Positions 23,183-30,827 of a DNA stretch of 39,047 nucleotides are shown piece after piece; position 1 is the stretch's first letter; each line of letters opens with the position of its first letter. The translations under genes and the position numbers were made by a program. A model generated the notes under the pieces. The model saw only the letters and a list, made by a program, of their open reading frames with translations. It did not search any database and was not told the DNA's origin. The stretch covers positions 1 to 39,047 of the forward strand of contig JAUSDY010000174.1 of assembly GCA_030650395.1 (NCBI GenBank), read 5' to 3'. This DNA comes from Acidobacteriota bacterium (GTDB lineage Bacteria > Acidobacteriota > Vicinamibacteria > Vicinamibacterales > UBA2999).

Positions 23183-24220
23183 ATGCACACACGTCTCGTC
23201 GCCATCCTTCTCGGCCTGTCATTGATGCTCGGCGCCGCGCGCGTCTCCGCGCAGGGCGGCAGCATCCTGCCGCCGGTGCCGACACCGACCGACATCAAGC
23301 CCGGCAGCATTACCTGCGACGAGTGTCCGTACCCATACCCGAGCAAATACCTCACGATCAGCGTCTACGACCAGGACGTGCGCATCGCCTACATGGATGC
23401 CGCGCCGCGCGGCGCGGCCAATGGGCACACGGTGCTGCTGCTGCACGGCAACAACTTCGGCGGGTTCTACTTCAAGGCCATCATCGATGCCCTCACCGCC
23501 GAGGGCTTCCGCGTCATCGTCCCCGATCAGATCGGCTACGGCCGATCGTCGAAGCCGATCGCGCCGTACAACTTCAACTCGCAAACGCGCAACACCTACC
23601 TGATCCTGCAGCACGAAAAGATCGAGCGCGCCATGGTGATCGGCCACTCGATGGGCGGCATGATGGCGGCGCGGATGGCCACGCAGTATCCGAAGGCCAT
23701 CGAACGCGTGGTGATCTACAACCCGATTGGCCTGACCGACGGCCGCTTCGACCGGCCGATGACGCCTATCGATCAGGGCTACCAGCAGACGCTCAAGGGC
23801 ACCGACTATCAAAGCGTCCGCGCCAGCCTGAGCCGTTACGTCGGTCACGACCCGAAGGCGTGGAACGCCGAGTTCGAAAGCTATACGCGCATCCGCTATT
23901 CCTGGACGCTCAGCGCCGACTGGCCGCGGCTGGCCATGGTGCAGGCCCTGATTAGCCAGATGCTCTACGCCGATCCCGTCGTCTACGACTGGGCGCACAT
24001 CCAGGTGCCGACGCTGGCCTTCGGCGGCGCCGAGGACCTGCTGCTTGGTCCTGCGGCGCGCTTCCAGGAGCGGATGCACGTGCTCGCCAAGACGATCCCG
24101 AACGGCAACGGCCGCGTGCACCTGATTCCAGGGCTCGGCCACGTGCCGCACCTCGAAGCGCCCGACAAGGTGCTGCCGCCGCTCGTCGCGTTTCTCAAAG
24201 AAGGCGTGACAGCGCGCTAG
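23183..24220 (+). CDS. Secreted alpha/beta hydrolase
   Basis: 345 residues from the ATG at 23183. Signal peptide MHTRLVAILLGLSLMLGAARVSAQ is followed by a cap-like N-terminal region with a CDEC motif and then a full alpha/beta-hydrolase core: LLLHGNNFGG, PDQIGYGRSSKP, nucleophile elbow GHSMGGMMA, acid residue in FGGAEDLLLG and His in GLGHVPHLE. The family includes epoxide hydrolases, haloalkane dehalogenases and esterases; the substrate is not predictable. Its stop codon lies one base before the stop of the convergent beta-propeller gene, leaving no room for a terminator between them. A partial copy of its 5' end exists at 16.4 kb. Confidence 0.9.
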   Translation: MHTRLVAILLGLSLMLGAARVSAQGGSILPPVPTPTDIKPGSITCDECPYPYPSKYLTISVYDQDVRIAYMDAAPRGAANGHTVLLLHGNNFGGFYFKAIIDALTAEGFRVIVPDQIGYGRSSKPIAPYNFNSQTRNTYLILQHEKIERAMVIGHSMGGMMAARMATQYPKAIERVVIYNPIGLTDGRFDRPMTPIDQGYQQTLKGTDYQSVRASLSRYVGHDPKAWNAEFESYTRIRYSWTLSADWPRLAMVQALISQMLYADPVVYDWAHIQVPTLAFGGAEDLLLGPAARFQERMHVLAKTIPNGNGRVHLIPGLGHVPHLEAPDKVLPPLVAFLKEGVTAR

Positions 24221-24221
24221 A

Positions 24222-25391
24222 TCACTTCACGGAGTACTTGGTGAACGCGCCGCCCGCCTGCGTCAGCGAGTTGGGCCCTTCCGCCGCGTAGACGTTGCCG
24301 TCCGCATCGACCGCGACGCCTTCTCCCGCCGTGCCCTGATAGACCCGGTCCTCTCGCTCGAAGGGCGGGATGAACGCGGTGACGCGATCTTCGTCGACCG
24401 GACCGATGCGCACACCGTCACGCCAGTTCGGGTGGTTCAACGGACCCGACTCCGAGTCGATCGCGTAGAGCAGGTTGCCCTTGATGAAGAACCCGCTGAT
24501 GCGCCCGAACATGTAGCGCGACTCGAGGTACTTGCCGTCCTGATCGAAGATCTCGAGCCGATGGTTGCCGCGGTCCGCCACCCAGAGGCGGCCCTTCGCG
24601 TCGATCACCATCGCGTGCGGCGTGCGGAACTCACCGTGGCGCACGCCGAGTTTGCCCCACGACTTGATGAACTTGCCGTCCGCAGTGAACTTGCTGATGC
24701 GCGCCGTGGCGCCGCGCTTGAGCCCCTCGGCGATGGCGGCGTTGGTGATCATGCCCTGGCCATCGTGCCCGTCAGAGACGTAGATGCTGCCGTCGGGTCC
24801 GGTCACCACGTCGTTCGGCTGGTTGAATTGGCCGTCGGCGTTGCCCGGCTTGCCCGCGATGCCGAGGCTCAGGAGCTTTTCGCCCTTCGGGTTGAACTTG
24901 TGGACCTGGTGACCCTTGGTGCCCTCCTTGTTCCCGGCGAAGTCGGCGACCCACACGTTGCCGTTCCGATCGACGTGGATGCCGTGCGGCGTCACCATCA
25001 CGCCCTTGCCGATATTGGCGAGCACCTTGCCGGTGCGGCGATCGAACTTGAACACCGGATCGACCGGGTTGTTGTCGCAATCGACGGGACCGCCGCCGGC
25101 CGTGCCCGCGCCGCAGCGCTCGTAGGCCCAGACGTGGCCGTCCTTCGGATCGATGTCGATGCCGGCGCTCGTGCCCCACTTCCGTCCGGCGGGCAGCTCG
25201 CCCCAGTTCCGGGTGACGTTGGGGGCGGGATTCGGCAGACCTTCGCCCGTGATGAAATTCCCTGCGGCCGTCGCGGGCTTTCCCTTCGACGCCGCGGCCT
25301 GGGCGTGAACGCTGGTACCCGCGTCCCACGTCGTCAGGAAAAAGGCGGCGCAGACGCTGAGGGCAGATACGAGGATTCGTGACAGTGACAT
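24222..25391 (-). CDS. Secreted six-bladed beta-propeller (NHL-repeat-like) protein
   Basis: 389 residues from an ATG with an AAGGAGCTG ribosome binding site. Signal peptide (MSLSRILVSALSVCAAFFL...VHA) precedes repeated propeller blades recognisable by HGIHVDRNGNVWVADFAGN, QPNDVVTGPDGSIYVSDGH, HAMVIDAKGRLWVADRGNHRLEIFD and GEGVAVDADGNVYAAEG. Such proteins resemble peptidyl-alpha-hydroxyglycine lyase domains and NHL proteins but often act as binding scaffolds; no catalytic assignment is justified. A diverged 3' fragment of a paralogue lies 2 kb away at 22048-22255. Gene order with the neighbouring hydrolase is tail to tail. Confidence 0.88.
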   Translation of the reverse strand: MSLSRILVSALSVCAAFFLTTWDAGTSVHAQAAASKGKPATAAGNFITGEGLPNPAPNVTRNWGELPAGRKWGTSAGIDIDPKDGHVWAYERCGAGTAGGGPVDCDNNPVDPVFKFDRRTGKVLANIGKGVMVTPHGIHVDRNGNVWVADFAGNKEGTKGHQVHKFNPKGEKLLSLGIAGKPGNADGQFNQPNDVVTGPDGSIYVSDGHDGQGMITNAAIAEGLKRGATARISKFTADGKFIKSWGKLGVRHGEFRTPHAMVIDAKGRLWVADRGNHRLEIFDQDGKYLESRYMFGRISGFFIKGNLLYAIDSESGPLNHPNWRDGVRIGPVDEDRVTAFIPPFEREDRVYQGTAGEGVAVDADGNVYAAEGPNSLTQAGGAFTKYSVK

Positions 25392-25466
25392 GGCAGCTCC
25401 TTGGGTTCGGTTCGATAGTAGAGCCGAGACAGGCGGTCCGCCGCAAGGGGCATCTGAGTAACTGAT

Positions 25467-25499
25467 AAAACGGGTGGGACTCGGGTTCAAGTCCCACCC
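25467..25499 (-). terminator. Rho-independent terminator downstream of the small exported protein gene
   Basis: On the minus strand GGGTGGGACT, an 8-nt loop and AGTCCCACCC form a perfect 10-bp stem followed by GTTTTAT. It lies 18 nt after the stop of the 25517-25873 gene, the ideal position for an intrinsic terminator. The same DNA on the plus strand looks like a tRNA T-arm, so the terminator may derive from a tRNA 3' end. Confidence 0.75.
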
Positions 25500-25508
25500 T
25501 TCCGATCA
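25483..25508 (+). other. tRNA 3'-end-like segment
   Basis: GGGTTCAAGTCCC followed by ACCCTTCCGATCA resembles a T-loop, T-stem 3' strand, acceptor 3' strand and near-CCA end. The 5' acceptor strand expected to pair with it (CGGAAGG) is not found upstream, and the T-stem 5' strand is displaced by 7 nt, so it is not a functional tRNA. It could be a relic of integration into a tRNA gene. Confidence 0.35.
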
Positions 25509-25516
25509 CCCGGCTA

Positions 25517-25873
25517 CTACGGGCACTTCGCCGCGACCATGGCGATGGCCGAGAGCGTCATGTAGTGATCGGCGGCCGGCGGCTTCGGCTTGGCGCTTTC
25601 GGCCTCCTTGGCTGGAACGTTCACGCCGGTGATGTCGATCTTGTGACCGACGTGTGGCGCCAGGTTGGCCTTGGACGACACGATCCCGATCGTCTTCGGA
25701 CCCTTTTCCGCGGTGCTCGTCACGATGAACGTGCCGTCCGCGGTGCCCTTCGCGAGGCACCCGGTCATGGTGTGTTCCTTGGGTGCGGGCTTCGCCGGTT
25801 CCTGCGCCCGTACGCCCACCGACAACGCGAGTGCGGCCGCCGCGGCCGCTCCGTATACCAACAAGTTCTTCAT
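25517..25873 (-). CDS. Small exported protein of unknown function
   Basis: 118 residues from an ATG with a perfect CAGGAGG ribosome binding site (the frame is open further upstream but without one). Signal peptide MKNLLVYGAAAAAALALSVGVRAQ, then a Pro/Lys linker and a small beta-rich domain: HTMTGCLAKGTADGTFIVTS, TIGIVSSKANLAPHVGHKIDITG, DHYMTLSAIAMVAAKCP. The pattern 'TGCL-K ... F-L/V-T ... HVGHKV-ITG' recurs in small acidobacterial exported proteins with a presumed OB-like fold, but no function is known. Two cysteines (in TGCL and at the C-terminus) could form a disulfide. The gene has its own intrinsic terminator. Confidence 0.75.
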   Translation of the reverse strand: MKNLLVYGAAAAAALALSVGVRAQEPAKPAPKEHTMTGCLAKGTADGTFIVTSTAEKGPKTIGIVSSKANLAPHVGHKIDITGVNVPAKEAESAKPKPPAADHYMTLSAIAMVAAKCP

Positions 25874-25947
25874 GTTGCCTCCTGAGATGGTTGAATCAGG
25901 TGTCAACATAGGACAGTTCGCCCGCTGCGCACAACCCCATACCGGTG

Positions 25948-25981
25948 GCCCTTGAGGATCAGCGTAGCGAAGCCCAAGGGC
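25948..25981. terminator. Hairpin downstream of csbD-like gene
   Basis: GCCCTTG and CAAGGGC, 7 bp inverted repeats with a 20-nt loop, lie just after the CsbD-like stop codon on the minus strand. There is no T-run, so it may be a weak terminator or an mRNA-end stabilising REP-like element. Confidence 0.35.
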
Positions 25982-25987
25982 AAATGA

Positions 25988-26194
25988 CTACTGCTTGATG
26001 CGGTCGCCGAGATCCTTCACGGCTTCCCCGACCTTGCGCTTGGCGGTACCGAAACCCTCCTGAATCTCGCCCGACGCCTGATCGACCACGCCTTCGTCGT
26101 GCAGGTCCTGATCGCCGGTGGCGTCGCCGATCTCCTGTTTCACTTTGCCCTTGACCTGATCGAACTTACCCTTGATTTCGTCGTTGTTCGGCAT
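25988..26194 (-). CDS. CsbD-family stress protein
   Basis: 68 residues, the normal length for the family. Two CsbD-like repeats are visible: NDEIKGKFDQVKGKVKQEIGDATGD and the second half with GEIQEGFGTAKRKVGEAVKDL. CsbD proteins are small, hydrophilic, probably largely unstructured general-stress proteins of unknown molecular role. The ATG follows TAGGAGCC. The 340 bp upstream of it contain only a decayed peptidase fragment on the opposite strand. Confidence 0.9.
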   Translation of the reverse strand: MPNNDEIKGKFDQVKGKVKQEIGDATGDQDLHDEGVVDQASGEIQEGFGTAKRKVGEAVKDLGDRIKQ

Positions 26195-26404
26195 GGCGGC
26201 TCCTAAAAGATGTCGATGTGGAACGGTCTCACCCCCCTTCGCCCGGCGCGAAGCGGTGTTACTACCTCTAGAAGCAAGAGATGCGCCACAACCCGGCGGA
26301 GAAGTGGCCTGTAAGGACGGCTATGGGCATAATCCACTTTCACGTGGACATGGCGATGACTTCACAGACCTCGACGCCTGTGTGCGAAGCCTTCGCACCA
26401 TGCC

Positions 26405-26524
26405 TACGGTCCAGGCCTGCTGTCGATTTCACACGGGCCGAAAGAGTTCGTGGACACCGACCGCATCGTCGAGTGCGCGGCCATCTACGCGCGCGTGGCG
26501 GCGAGCGTGCTCGAGCCGCGGTGA
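26405..26524 (+). pseudogene. Possible 3' fragment of an M20-type peptidase gene
   Basis: The frame ending at TGA 26522-26524 reads YGPGLLSISHGPKEFVD then TDRIVECAAIYARVAASVLE. This resembles the last helix region of M20/ArgE-like metallopeptidases, where a conserved SHgPnE-type motif precedes the final helix. No continuous upstream frame or start codon belongs to it, so it would be a truncated remnant. The similarity is short and the call is tentative. The rest of 26195-26534 shows nothing recognisable. Confidence 0.35.
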
Positions 26525-26534
26525 GCCGACGAAA

Positions 26535-26829
26535 TCAGCCGCGCGGCAGATAGCCGTTCACTAACGAAGCCCAAGTTGGATCTGCCCGATGCCAGCGGCC
26601 GTCGTGGCCATCACGGATGATGAGATTGGTGTTGAGCCGGTAACCGTCCTCACCACGCCCGGGGAGGTACAGAAACCCTTGATCGGTCGCGGGGTCAATC
26701 GCGTAGTGCATGACGTACGGTTTGAACACGCCTGTCGGCGCCAGCGCGGGCACCGGCGTTGCCCTTCGCCAGGAGCGGCATGCCGGCGGCGACGATCAAG
26801 GCCAACACAGCGAGGCTGCGAAGGGTCAT
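26535..26829 (-). pseudogene. Small secreted protein gene with a frameshift
   Basis: An ATG at 26829, two nt after the stop of the DUF5916 gene and preceded by AGAGGTG, opens a clear signal peptide (MTLRSLAVLALIVAAGMPLLA) but that frame then degenerates (GADRRVQTVRHALRD, stop). In a neighbouring frame, from about 26765, a well-formed protein follows: LAPTGVFKPYVMHYAIDPAT, GFLYLPGRGEDGYRLNTNLI and DPTWASLVNGYLPRG. Joining the two with one indel near 26755-26780 restores a ~97-residue secreted protein. No family is recognised. A sequencing or assembly error would explain it as well as a real mutation. Confidence 0.55.
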
Positions 26830-26831
26830 GT

Positions 26832-29096
26832 TCACCTCTGAATAAGGTAGTTCACCTTGATCACCAGCTGGCGGTCTTTCTTGCCGAAGATGTCGGCGGG
26901 GAGGCCGGTCTGCGACAGATCGTTGTAGACCAGGTAGAAGTCGCTGCCCGGGCGATGAATCAGGTTGAAGCGCACGTTGTTGGAAAAATCGTGGGTTGAC
27001 GAGTTGTATTGCGTCAGGCTGCGGACGGTCATCCGCGGCGAAAACGTGTAGTCGACGCGCAGCGTCGTCAGGTTGACGAGAAAGTTGCCCCACGGCATCT
27101 GCACATCGTTGCGGTTGAACTGCAGCTCCGCGGCCATCCGGCTCGACGCGCGCACGCCACCGGACGCCGACAGGTTCCGCCGCGTGCCGCCATAAAACTC
27201 GTTCGGTGAAAACGACAAACGCGTATACAACCGCCGCCCGGGGCTGGTGTTGTAGCTGAAGACCCACTCGTGGGCGTTGTAGCCGCCGATTGGAATGGTC
27301 ACGCCCGGCACGATGCGAAACGGCACGTCGAGCACGTCGAGGCTTTTCTGGTAGATCACGTTGATGAACGAATCGTCGCGAAGGGTCGTGCCGAGCATCA
27401 GGTGATGCACGCGGCCGACGAGCCGATTGGTCTGATCGGTCGTGTAGGTCAGCACGTACATCGGCTCGAGCATCTTGATGTTGCCGCGCTTCGGCCGCGG
27501 CGTCGGACTGAAGTATGCCTTCGTCGTGCGAATGCCGGTCCGCTGCACGAACCCGGCCTCGGCGTTGAAATGATCCTGCACGTCCAGGTAATTGAGCCAG
27601 GCGTTCCACTGCGGATCGCGATAGGCTACGCGTCCGTACAACGCCATGTCTTTGCCGGCAAGTCCCGGGGTAGCGGTCTTGGCGAGAAACGCGTTGACCT
27701 GGATGTTGCCGCTAATCGCCAGGTTGGTATCCACGCTCATCGTCCGGTTGTAGTGCGTGCTGCCGTTGACGGCTTCCTTGTTGATGAACAGCGCGCCGAC
27801 GCGCGAGCGCTTGAAGATGTCGCGGCTGTAACGGCTGACAAAGAAATTCTCGCCGGCCTTGCCAAAGGCGTCTTCGGTCTGCACGTTGAGCAGGCCGATG
27901 TTGTGGCTGCCGGATTTGCCGGCGAGGCGGGCGCCGCCCACGATCGGAATCGGCGTGCCGGTGTCCGACAGCCCGATGCGGCGGCTGAAGAACAGGTCGG
28001 TCTGAACGGGCGCAGACGTGAACGAGCTGCCGGTGCCGACGGTGAACAGGTTGGAGTTCTCGAGGAAGAAGTCGCGCTTCTCGGGAAAGAACAAGCCGAA
28101 GCGCGTGAGGTTGACCTGCTGCTCGTCCACTTCGACTTGTGCGAAGTCGGTGTTGACGGTGAGGTCGAGGTTGAGGCCCGGCGTGACGCCGTAGCGCACA
28201 TCGAGACCGATGTCCCGAATTGCCGTCGTCGCTCCCACTGTGCGGCTGGTTCGTACGTCGCGGACGCCGCCGACCAGGAACGGCTTCAGCTTGAGGTCCC
28301 AGCCGAGGCTGAGGCCGCGCAGCCCGGTGAGCTCGCCGGCGAGGCTGACGCGGGTGAGAGTGTAGGCCTTGGGAATCGGCGCCCAGAAGACCGTCTCGTT
28401 CTTGCGGCGGATGTGCCGTTCGAAGTTGATGCCCCACGCCTGCTCGTCGCCTTTGGCGAAACGCAGCGTGTTGACCGGGATCGAGATCTCCGCGGTCCAG
28501 CCGTCGGGCGTAATTCGCGCGGCGGCGTCCCACACCCCGTCCCAGTTGCGATTCACGTTGGAGGTCGTGCCGCGGCCGCCGCCCTCGCCTTCATCGAACA
28601 CCTGCTGTTCGAGCTTCGCGCCGAGTGGCGTCGTGAGGAACATGAACGCGTTGCGCGAGTCGTGGAAGGTGTCGAGAATCACCTGGAAGTTGTCTTCATC
28701 GAACAGCCGGTCGGCATCGCGCCGCATTTCGGTCGCGATCACCGAGAGCGACGCGTAGGCGTGGACGCCGATGAACAGGTGGCCCTGGTCATACAAGACA
28801 CGGACCTCGGTGCGGTCCGACGCAGCCTGGCCCTCGTTCGGCTCCTGTTGAGTGAAGGTGTCGATCGGCAGGGCCGACTGCCAGACGGCTTCATCGAGGA
28901 CGCCGTCAATTTTCGGCGATTCGGTGGCGAGTACAGCTCGCACCGACGGACGCTCGCCTCGCGTCAGCGGCTGGCCGGTGGTGCGTGCCGGCGCCGCTGG
29001 TTGGTGGAGGTGCTCCGTACTTTGAGCGGCTGACAGTGATGGCAGGATGCAGAGGGCGACCGCGACGAAAACATTCGGAGACAAAACTGATTTCAT
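26832..29096 (-). CDS. DUF5916/CBM9-like outer-membrane protein
   Basis: 754 residues from ATG at 29096. Signal peptide (MKSVLSPNVFVAVALCILPSLSAAQ), then a CBM9-like carbohydrate-binding domain (~50-230: PKIDGVLDEAVWQSA, EVRVLYDQGHLFIGVHAY, GWTAEISIPVNTLRF), then the DUF5916 region starting near RFGLFFPEKRDFFLENSNLF and continuing as alternating beta strands to the C-terminus, ending in an aromatic-rich strand typical of outer-membrane barrels. Such proteins are presumed to bind or import glycans at the cell surface; none has a settled function. The start lies in the loop of an inverted repeat and lacks an obvious ribosome binding site. Confidence 0.88.
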   Translation of the reverse strand: MKSVLSPNVFVAVALCILPSLSAAQSTEHLHQPAAPARTTGQPLTRGERPSVRAVLATESPKIDGVLDEAVWQSALPIDTFTQQEPNEGQAASDRTEVRVLYDQGHLFIGVHAYASLSVIATEMRRDADRLFDEDNFQVILDTFHDSRNAFMFLTTPLGAKLEQQVFDEGEGGGRGTTSNVNRNWDGVWDAAARITPDGWTAEISIPVNTLRFAKGDEQAWGINFERHIRRKNETVFWAPIPKAYTLTRVSLAGELTGLRGLSLGWDLKLKPFLVGGVRDVRTSRTVGATTAIRDIGLDVRYGVTPGLNLDLTVNTDFAQVEVDEQQVNLTRFGLFFPEKRDFFLENSNLFTVGTGSSFTSAPVQTDLFFSRRIGLSDTGTPIPIVGGARLAGKSGSHNIGLLNVQTEDAFGKAGENFFVSRYSRDIFKRSRVGALFINKEAVNGSTHYNRTMSVDTNLAISGNIQVNAFLAKTATPGLAGKDMALYGRVAYRDPQWNAWLNYLDVQDHFNAEAGFVQRTGIRTTKAYFSPTPRPKRGNIKMLEPMYVLTYTTDQTNRLVGRVHHLMLGTTLRDDSFINVIYQKSLDVLDVPFRIVPGVTIPIGGYNAHEWVFSYNTSPGRRLYTRLSFSPNEFYGGTRRNLSASGGVRASSRMAAELQFNRNDVQMPWGNFLVNLTTLRVDYTFSPRMTVRSLTQYNSSTHDFSNNVRFNLIHRPGSDFYLVYNDLSQTGLPADIFGKKDRQLVIKVNYLIQR

Positions 29097-29112
29097 CAAT
29101 CGAGATCAGTTT
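29084..29112 (-). promoter_or_regulatory. Inverted repeat enclosing the DUF5916 start codon
   Basis: AAACTGAT and ATCAGTTT (8 bp, perfect) flank a 13-nt loop that contains the ATG. In the mRNA this would place the start codon in a hairpin loop with no Shine-Dalgarno sequence nearby. Alternatives are an operator site or a weak terminator for the S1-repeat gene that stops at 29125. Confidence 0.4.
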
Positions 29113-29124
29113 AACTCATGGTCT

Positions 29125-30090
29125 TCACTCTCCACGCGGGGTGAGTGCGCCTCGCAGCTTGTCGGCGAGCGATCCAAAACCCTCCGCCGCCGGCTCGGCA
29201 TCCGTTCGCTCGTTGTAATCGCGCAGTTCGGCGTCTTGCGCCAAACCCTTCTCGGCACTCTCGTCGGGCGCCTGGACGAGTGTCCGTGGATCGTCGGTGA
29301 GCTGTTTCAAGCTGAGGGAAATCCTCTGCTTGTCCTCGTCGACGCGCAGCACCTTGACGGTGATCTCCTGGCCGGGCGAGACGACCTGCGTTGGATCCGG
29401 CACGCGCGACCAGGCCATTTCTGAGACATGGAGCAGGCCCTGCACGCCGGACCCGAGCTCGACGAACGCGCCGAACTCGCGGACCGATGCTACACGCCCG
29501 GTCATCACCGCGCCAACGACGATCGATCGCCGCACCTCGACGGCGTTCGCGCGTTGCTCTTCCTCGAGCAGCGCGCGCCGCGACACGACGAGATTCTTCC
29601 CGCCGTCCTTGTATTCGATGATGCGGAACGCGTAGACGCGCCCGATGTGCTGCGCCGGGTCGGTGGTTCGCACGTTGTCGATCTGCGAGAACGGGCAGAA
29701 GGCGCGCTGCCCGGCGATGCGGACCTCGTAGCCGCCCTTCACGTCGCGCTCGACTTTTCCTTCTACCGCCAGGCCCGCGCGAAACGCGTCTTCGAGTTGT
29801 CGATTGGTTGCGGCGCCTCGCGCCAGCTTCCTCGAAAGTGTCAGACCGCCTTCGGTGGATACCACCGTCGCCTGGATGCGCTCGCCGACCGCGACCTCGA
29901 GCACGCCGTCGGTGTCTTTCAGCTCGCTGACTTCGATCTGGGCCTCGCCCTTGCCGCCGACGTTGACCAACGCCACTTCCGAACCGATCGCGACGATGGT
30001 GCCCTCGATGGTCTGGCCGCGCTTGAAGCGCTTCGCCTGTTGCGAAGCCTCGAACATCGTGGCGAAATCTTCTTCAAGTTCGTCGGTCAC
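29125..30090 (-). CDS. S1-repeat RNA-binding protein (three S1 domains)
   Basis: 321 residues from a GTG that overlaps the YhbY stop codon (GTGA) and follows AGGAGACCG. Three S1 domains are visible at about 24-93 (GQTIEGTIVAIGSEVALVNV), 106-175 (GLAVEGKVERDVKGGYEVRI) and 192-262 (GAVMTGRVASVREFGAFVEL), with an acidic tail. Ribosomal protein S1 has four to six repeats, so this shorter protein is probably an S1-like translation or RNA-stability factor rather than rpsA itself. Coupling to yhbY supports a ribosome-associated role. Confidence 0.9.
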   Translation of the reverse strand: MTDELEEDFATMFEASQQAKRFKRGQTIEGTIVAIGSEVALVNVGGKGEAQIEVSELKDTDGVLEVAVGERIQATVVSTEGGLTLSRKLARGAATNRQLEDAFRAGLAVEGKVERDVKGGYEVRIAGQRAFCPFSQIDNVRTTDPAQHIGRVYAFRIIEYKDGGKNLVVSRRALLEEEQRANAVEVRRSIVVGAVMTGRVASVREFGAFVELGSGVQGLLHVSEMAWSRVPDPTQVVSPGQEITVKVLRVDEDKQRISLSLKQLTDDPRTLVQAPDESAEKGLAQDAELRDYNERTDAEPAAEGFGSLADKLRGALTPRGE

Positions 30091-30389
30091 GGCGCGGTCT
30101 CCTGAGAACCTTGATCGGGTCGCGGACGCCACAGCACCAGGACCTTGCCGACACGCTGGACTTCCGCCGCATCGGCGCGGGCGCCGATGGCTTCGCACAG
30201 CGCTTCGCGGGCGTGGCGATCGGCACCGTTGATTTTCACCTTGATCAATTCGTGCGCCGCGAGCGCGCGTTCCACTTCGGCCGCGACCGCCTCGGTCAGC
30301 CCGGCATTTCCCACCTGAACGGCGGGTTCGAGCGCATGCGCACGCGCCTTTAAGTGGGCGCGTTCACGCGCAGTCAGGGTCACCGGCAT
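30087..30389 (-). CDS. yhbY: YhbY/CRS1-type RNA-binding protein
   Basis: 100 residues, the usual size for bacterial YhbY. It opens with LTARERAHLKARAHALEPAVQVGNAGLTEAV, followed by AHELIKVKI and GKVLVLWRP, the conserved blocks of the CRM domain, including the GxxG-like VGNAGL loop that contacts RNA. Family members associate with pre-50S ribosomal particles. The gene overlaps the start of the S1-repeat gene by 4 bp, giving a two-gene RNA-binding operon. Confidence 0.92.
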   Translation of the reverse strand: MPVTLTARERAHLKARAHALEPAVQVGNAGLTEAVAAEVERALAAHELIKVKINGADRHAREALCEAIGARADAAEVQRVGKVLVLWRPRPDQGSQETAP

Positions 30390-30492
30390 GTTTCAATTGT
30401 AGCCTCGCGTCCGGCTGGTGAATGCCTTACCGCGGCAGTGCCAGATCGGGTAAATTTTTCGCACGCAGATCGGTCTCTTTACTGGAGGATTC

Positions 30493-30755
30493 ATGAACGT
30501 CAGGCAGCCGGTTTCTCGTCGTCGGTTTTTCGGAGGGGTCGCCGCGACCGTGGGTGTCCTGGGGCTCCGGCCCAGCGTGGACCTCCGGTGATCGAAGAGT
30601 TCCGCAGCAAGGGTGTCCTGGTCGGGCGTCCGTTCCCGCCGATGATCCAGCACATGCGCGTCTCGGTCGGCTTGCCCGAAGAGATGGACCGCTTCACCAA
30701 GGCCTTCAAGGAAATCTTCCCGAAGAAGGCGCCGCAGACGATGGTCCGCGGCTAG
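30493..30755 (+). pseudogene. Relic of a Tat-exported HisC-like aminotransferase (internal deletion, frameshift)
   Basis: An ATG with an excellent GGAGG ribosome binding site opens MNVRQPVSRRRFFGGVAATV, a textbook twin-arginine signal peptide, and the frame stops at 30589-30591. In another frame the DNA then encodes VIEEFRSKGVLVGRPFPPM, HMRVSVGLPEEMDRFTKAF and stop at 30753-30755: the C-terminal 50-60 residues of a histidinol-phosphate-type aminotransferase. About 300 central codons, including the PLP lysine, are missing. The two ends therefore belong to one gene that lost its middle. An intrinsic terminator still follows it. Confidence 0.8.
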
Positions 30756-30766
30756 AAACAAACATC

Positions 30767-30800
30767 AGGCGGGTCTAAAGACCCGCCTCTACTTTTTTCT
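30767..30800. terminator. Rho-independent terminator
   Basis: AGGCGGGTCT, loop AA, AGACCCGCCT form a perfect 10-bp stem; six T's follow on the plus strand at 30793-30798. It terminates the aminotransferase relic and lies 28 bp after the end of the convergent AI-2E transporter gene, where it could also act in the other direction. Confidence 0.9.
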
Positions 30801-30827
30801 TAGCGCTGGATCGGCGGTTGTGGGGGT

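Noticed and set aside
25420-25508. Complete tRNA gene at the T-arm-like sequence
   Set aside because: No 5' acceptor strand, D-arm or anticodon arm can be folded upstream; the T-stem 5' strand is displaced by 7 nt.
384-25508. The two tRNA-like ends (384-403 and 25483-25508) as a matching attL/attR pair of one island
   Set aside because: The sequences share only a short, interrupted core typical of many tRNAs, no integrase is present, and gene content between them looks chromosomal.
27270-29033. 587-codon plus-strand open frame over the DUF5916 gene
   Set aside because: Antisense shadow of the DUF5916 gene with no RBS or motif.
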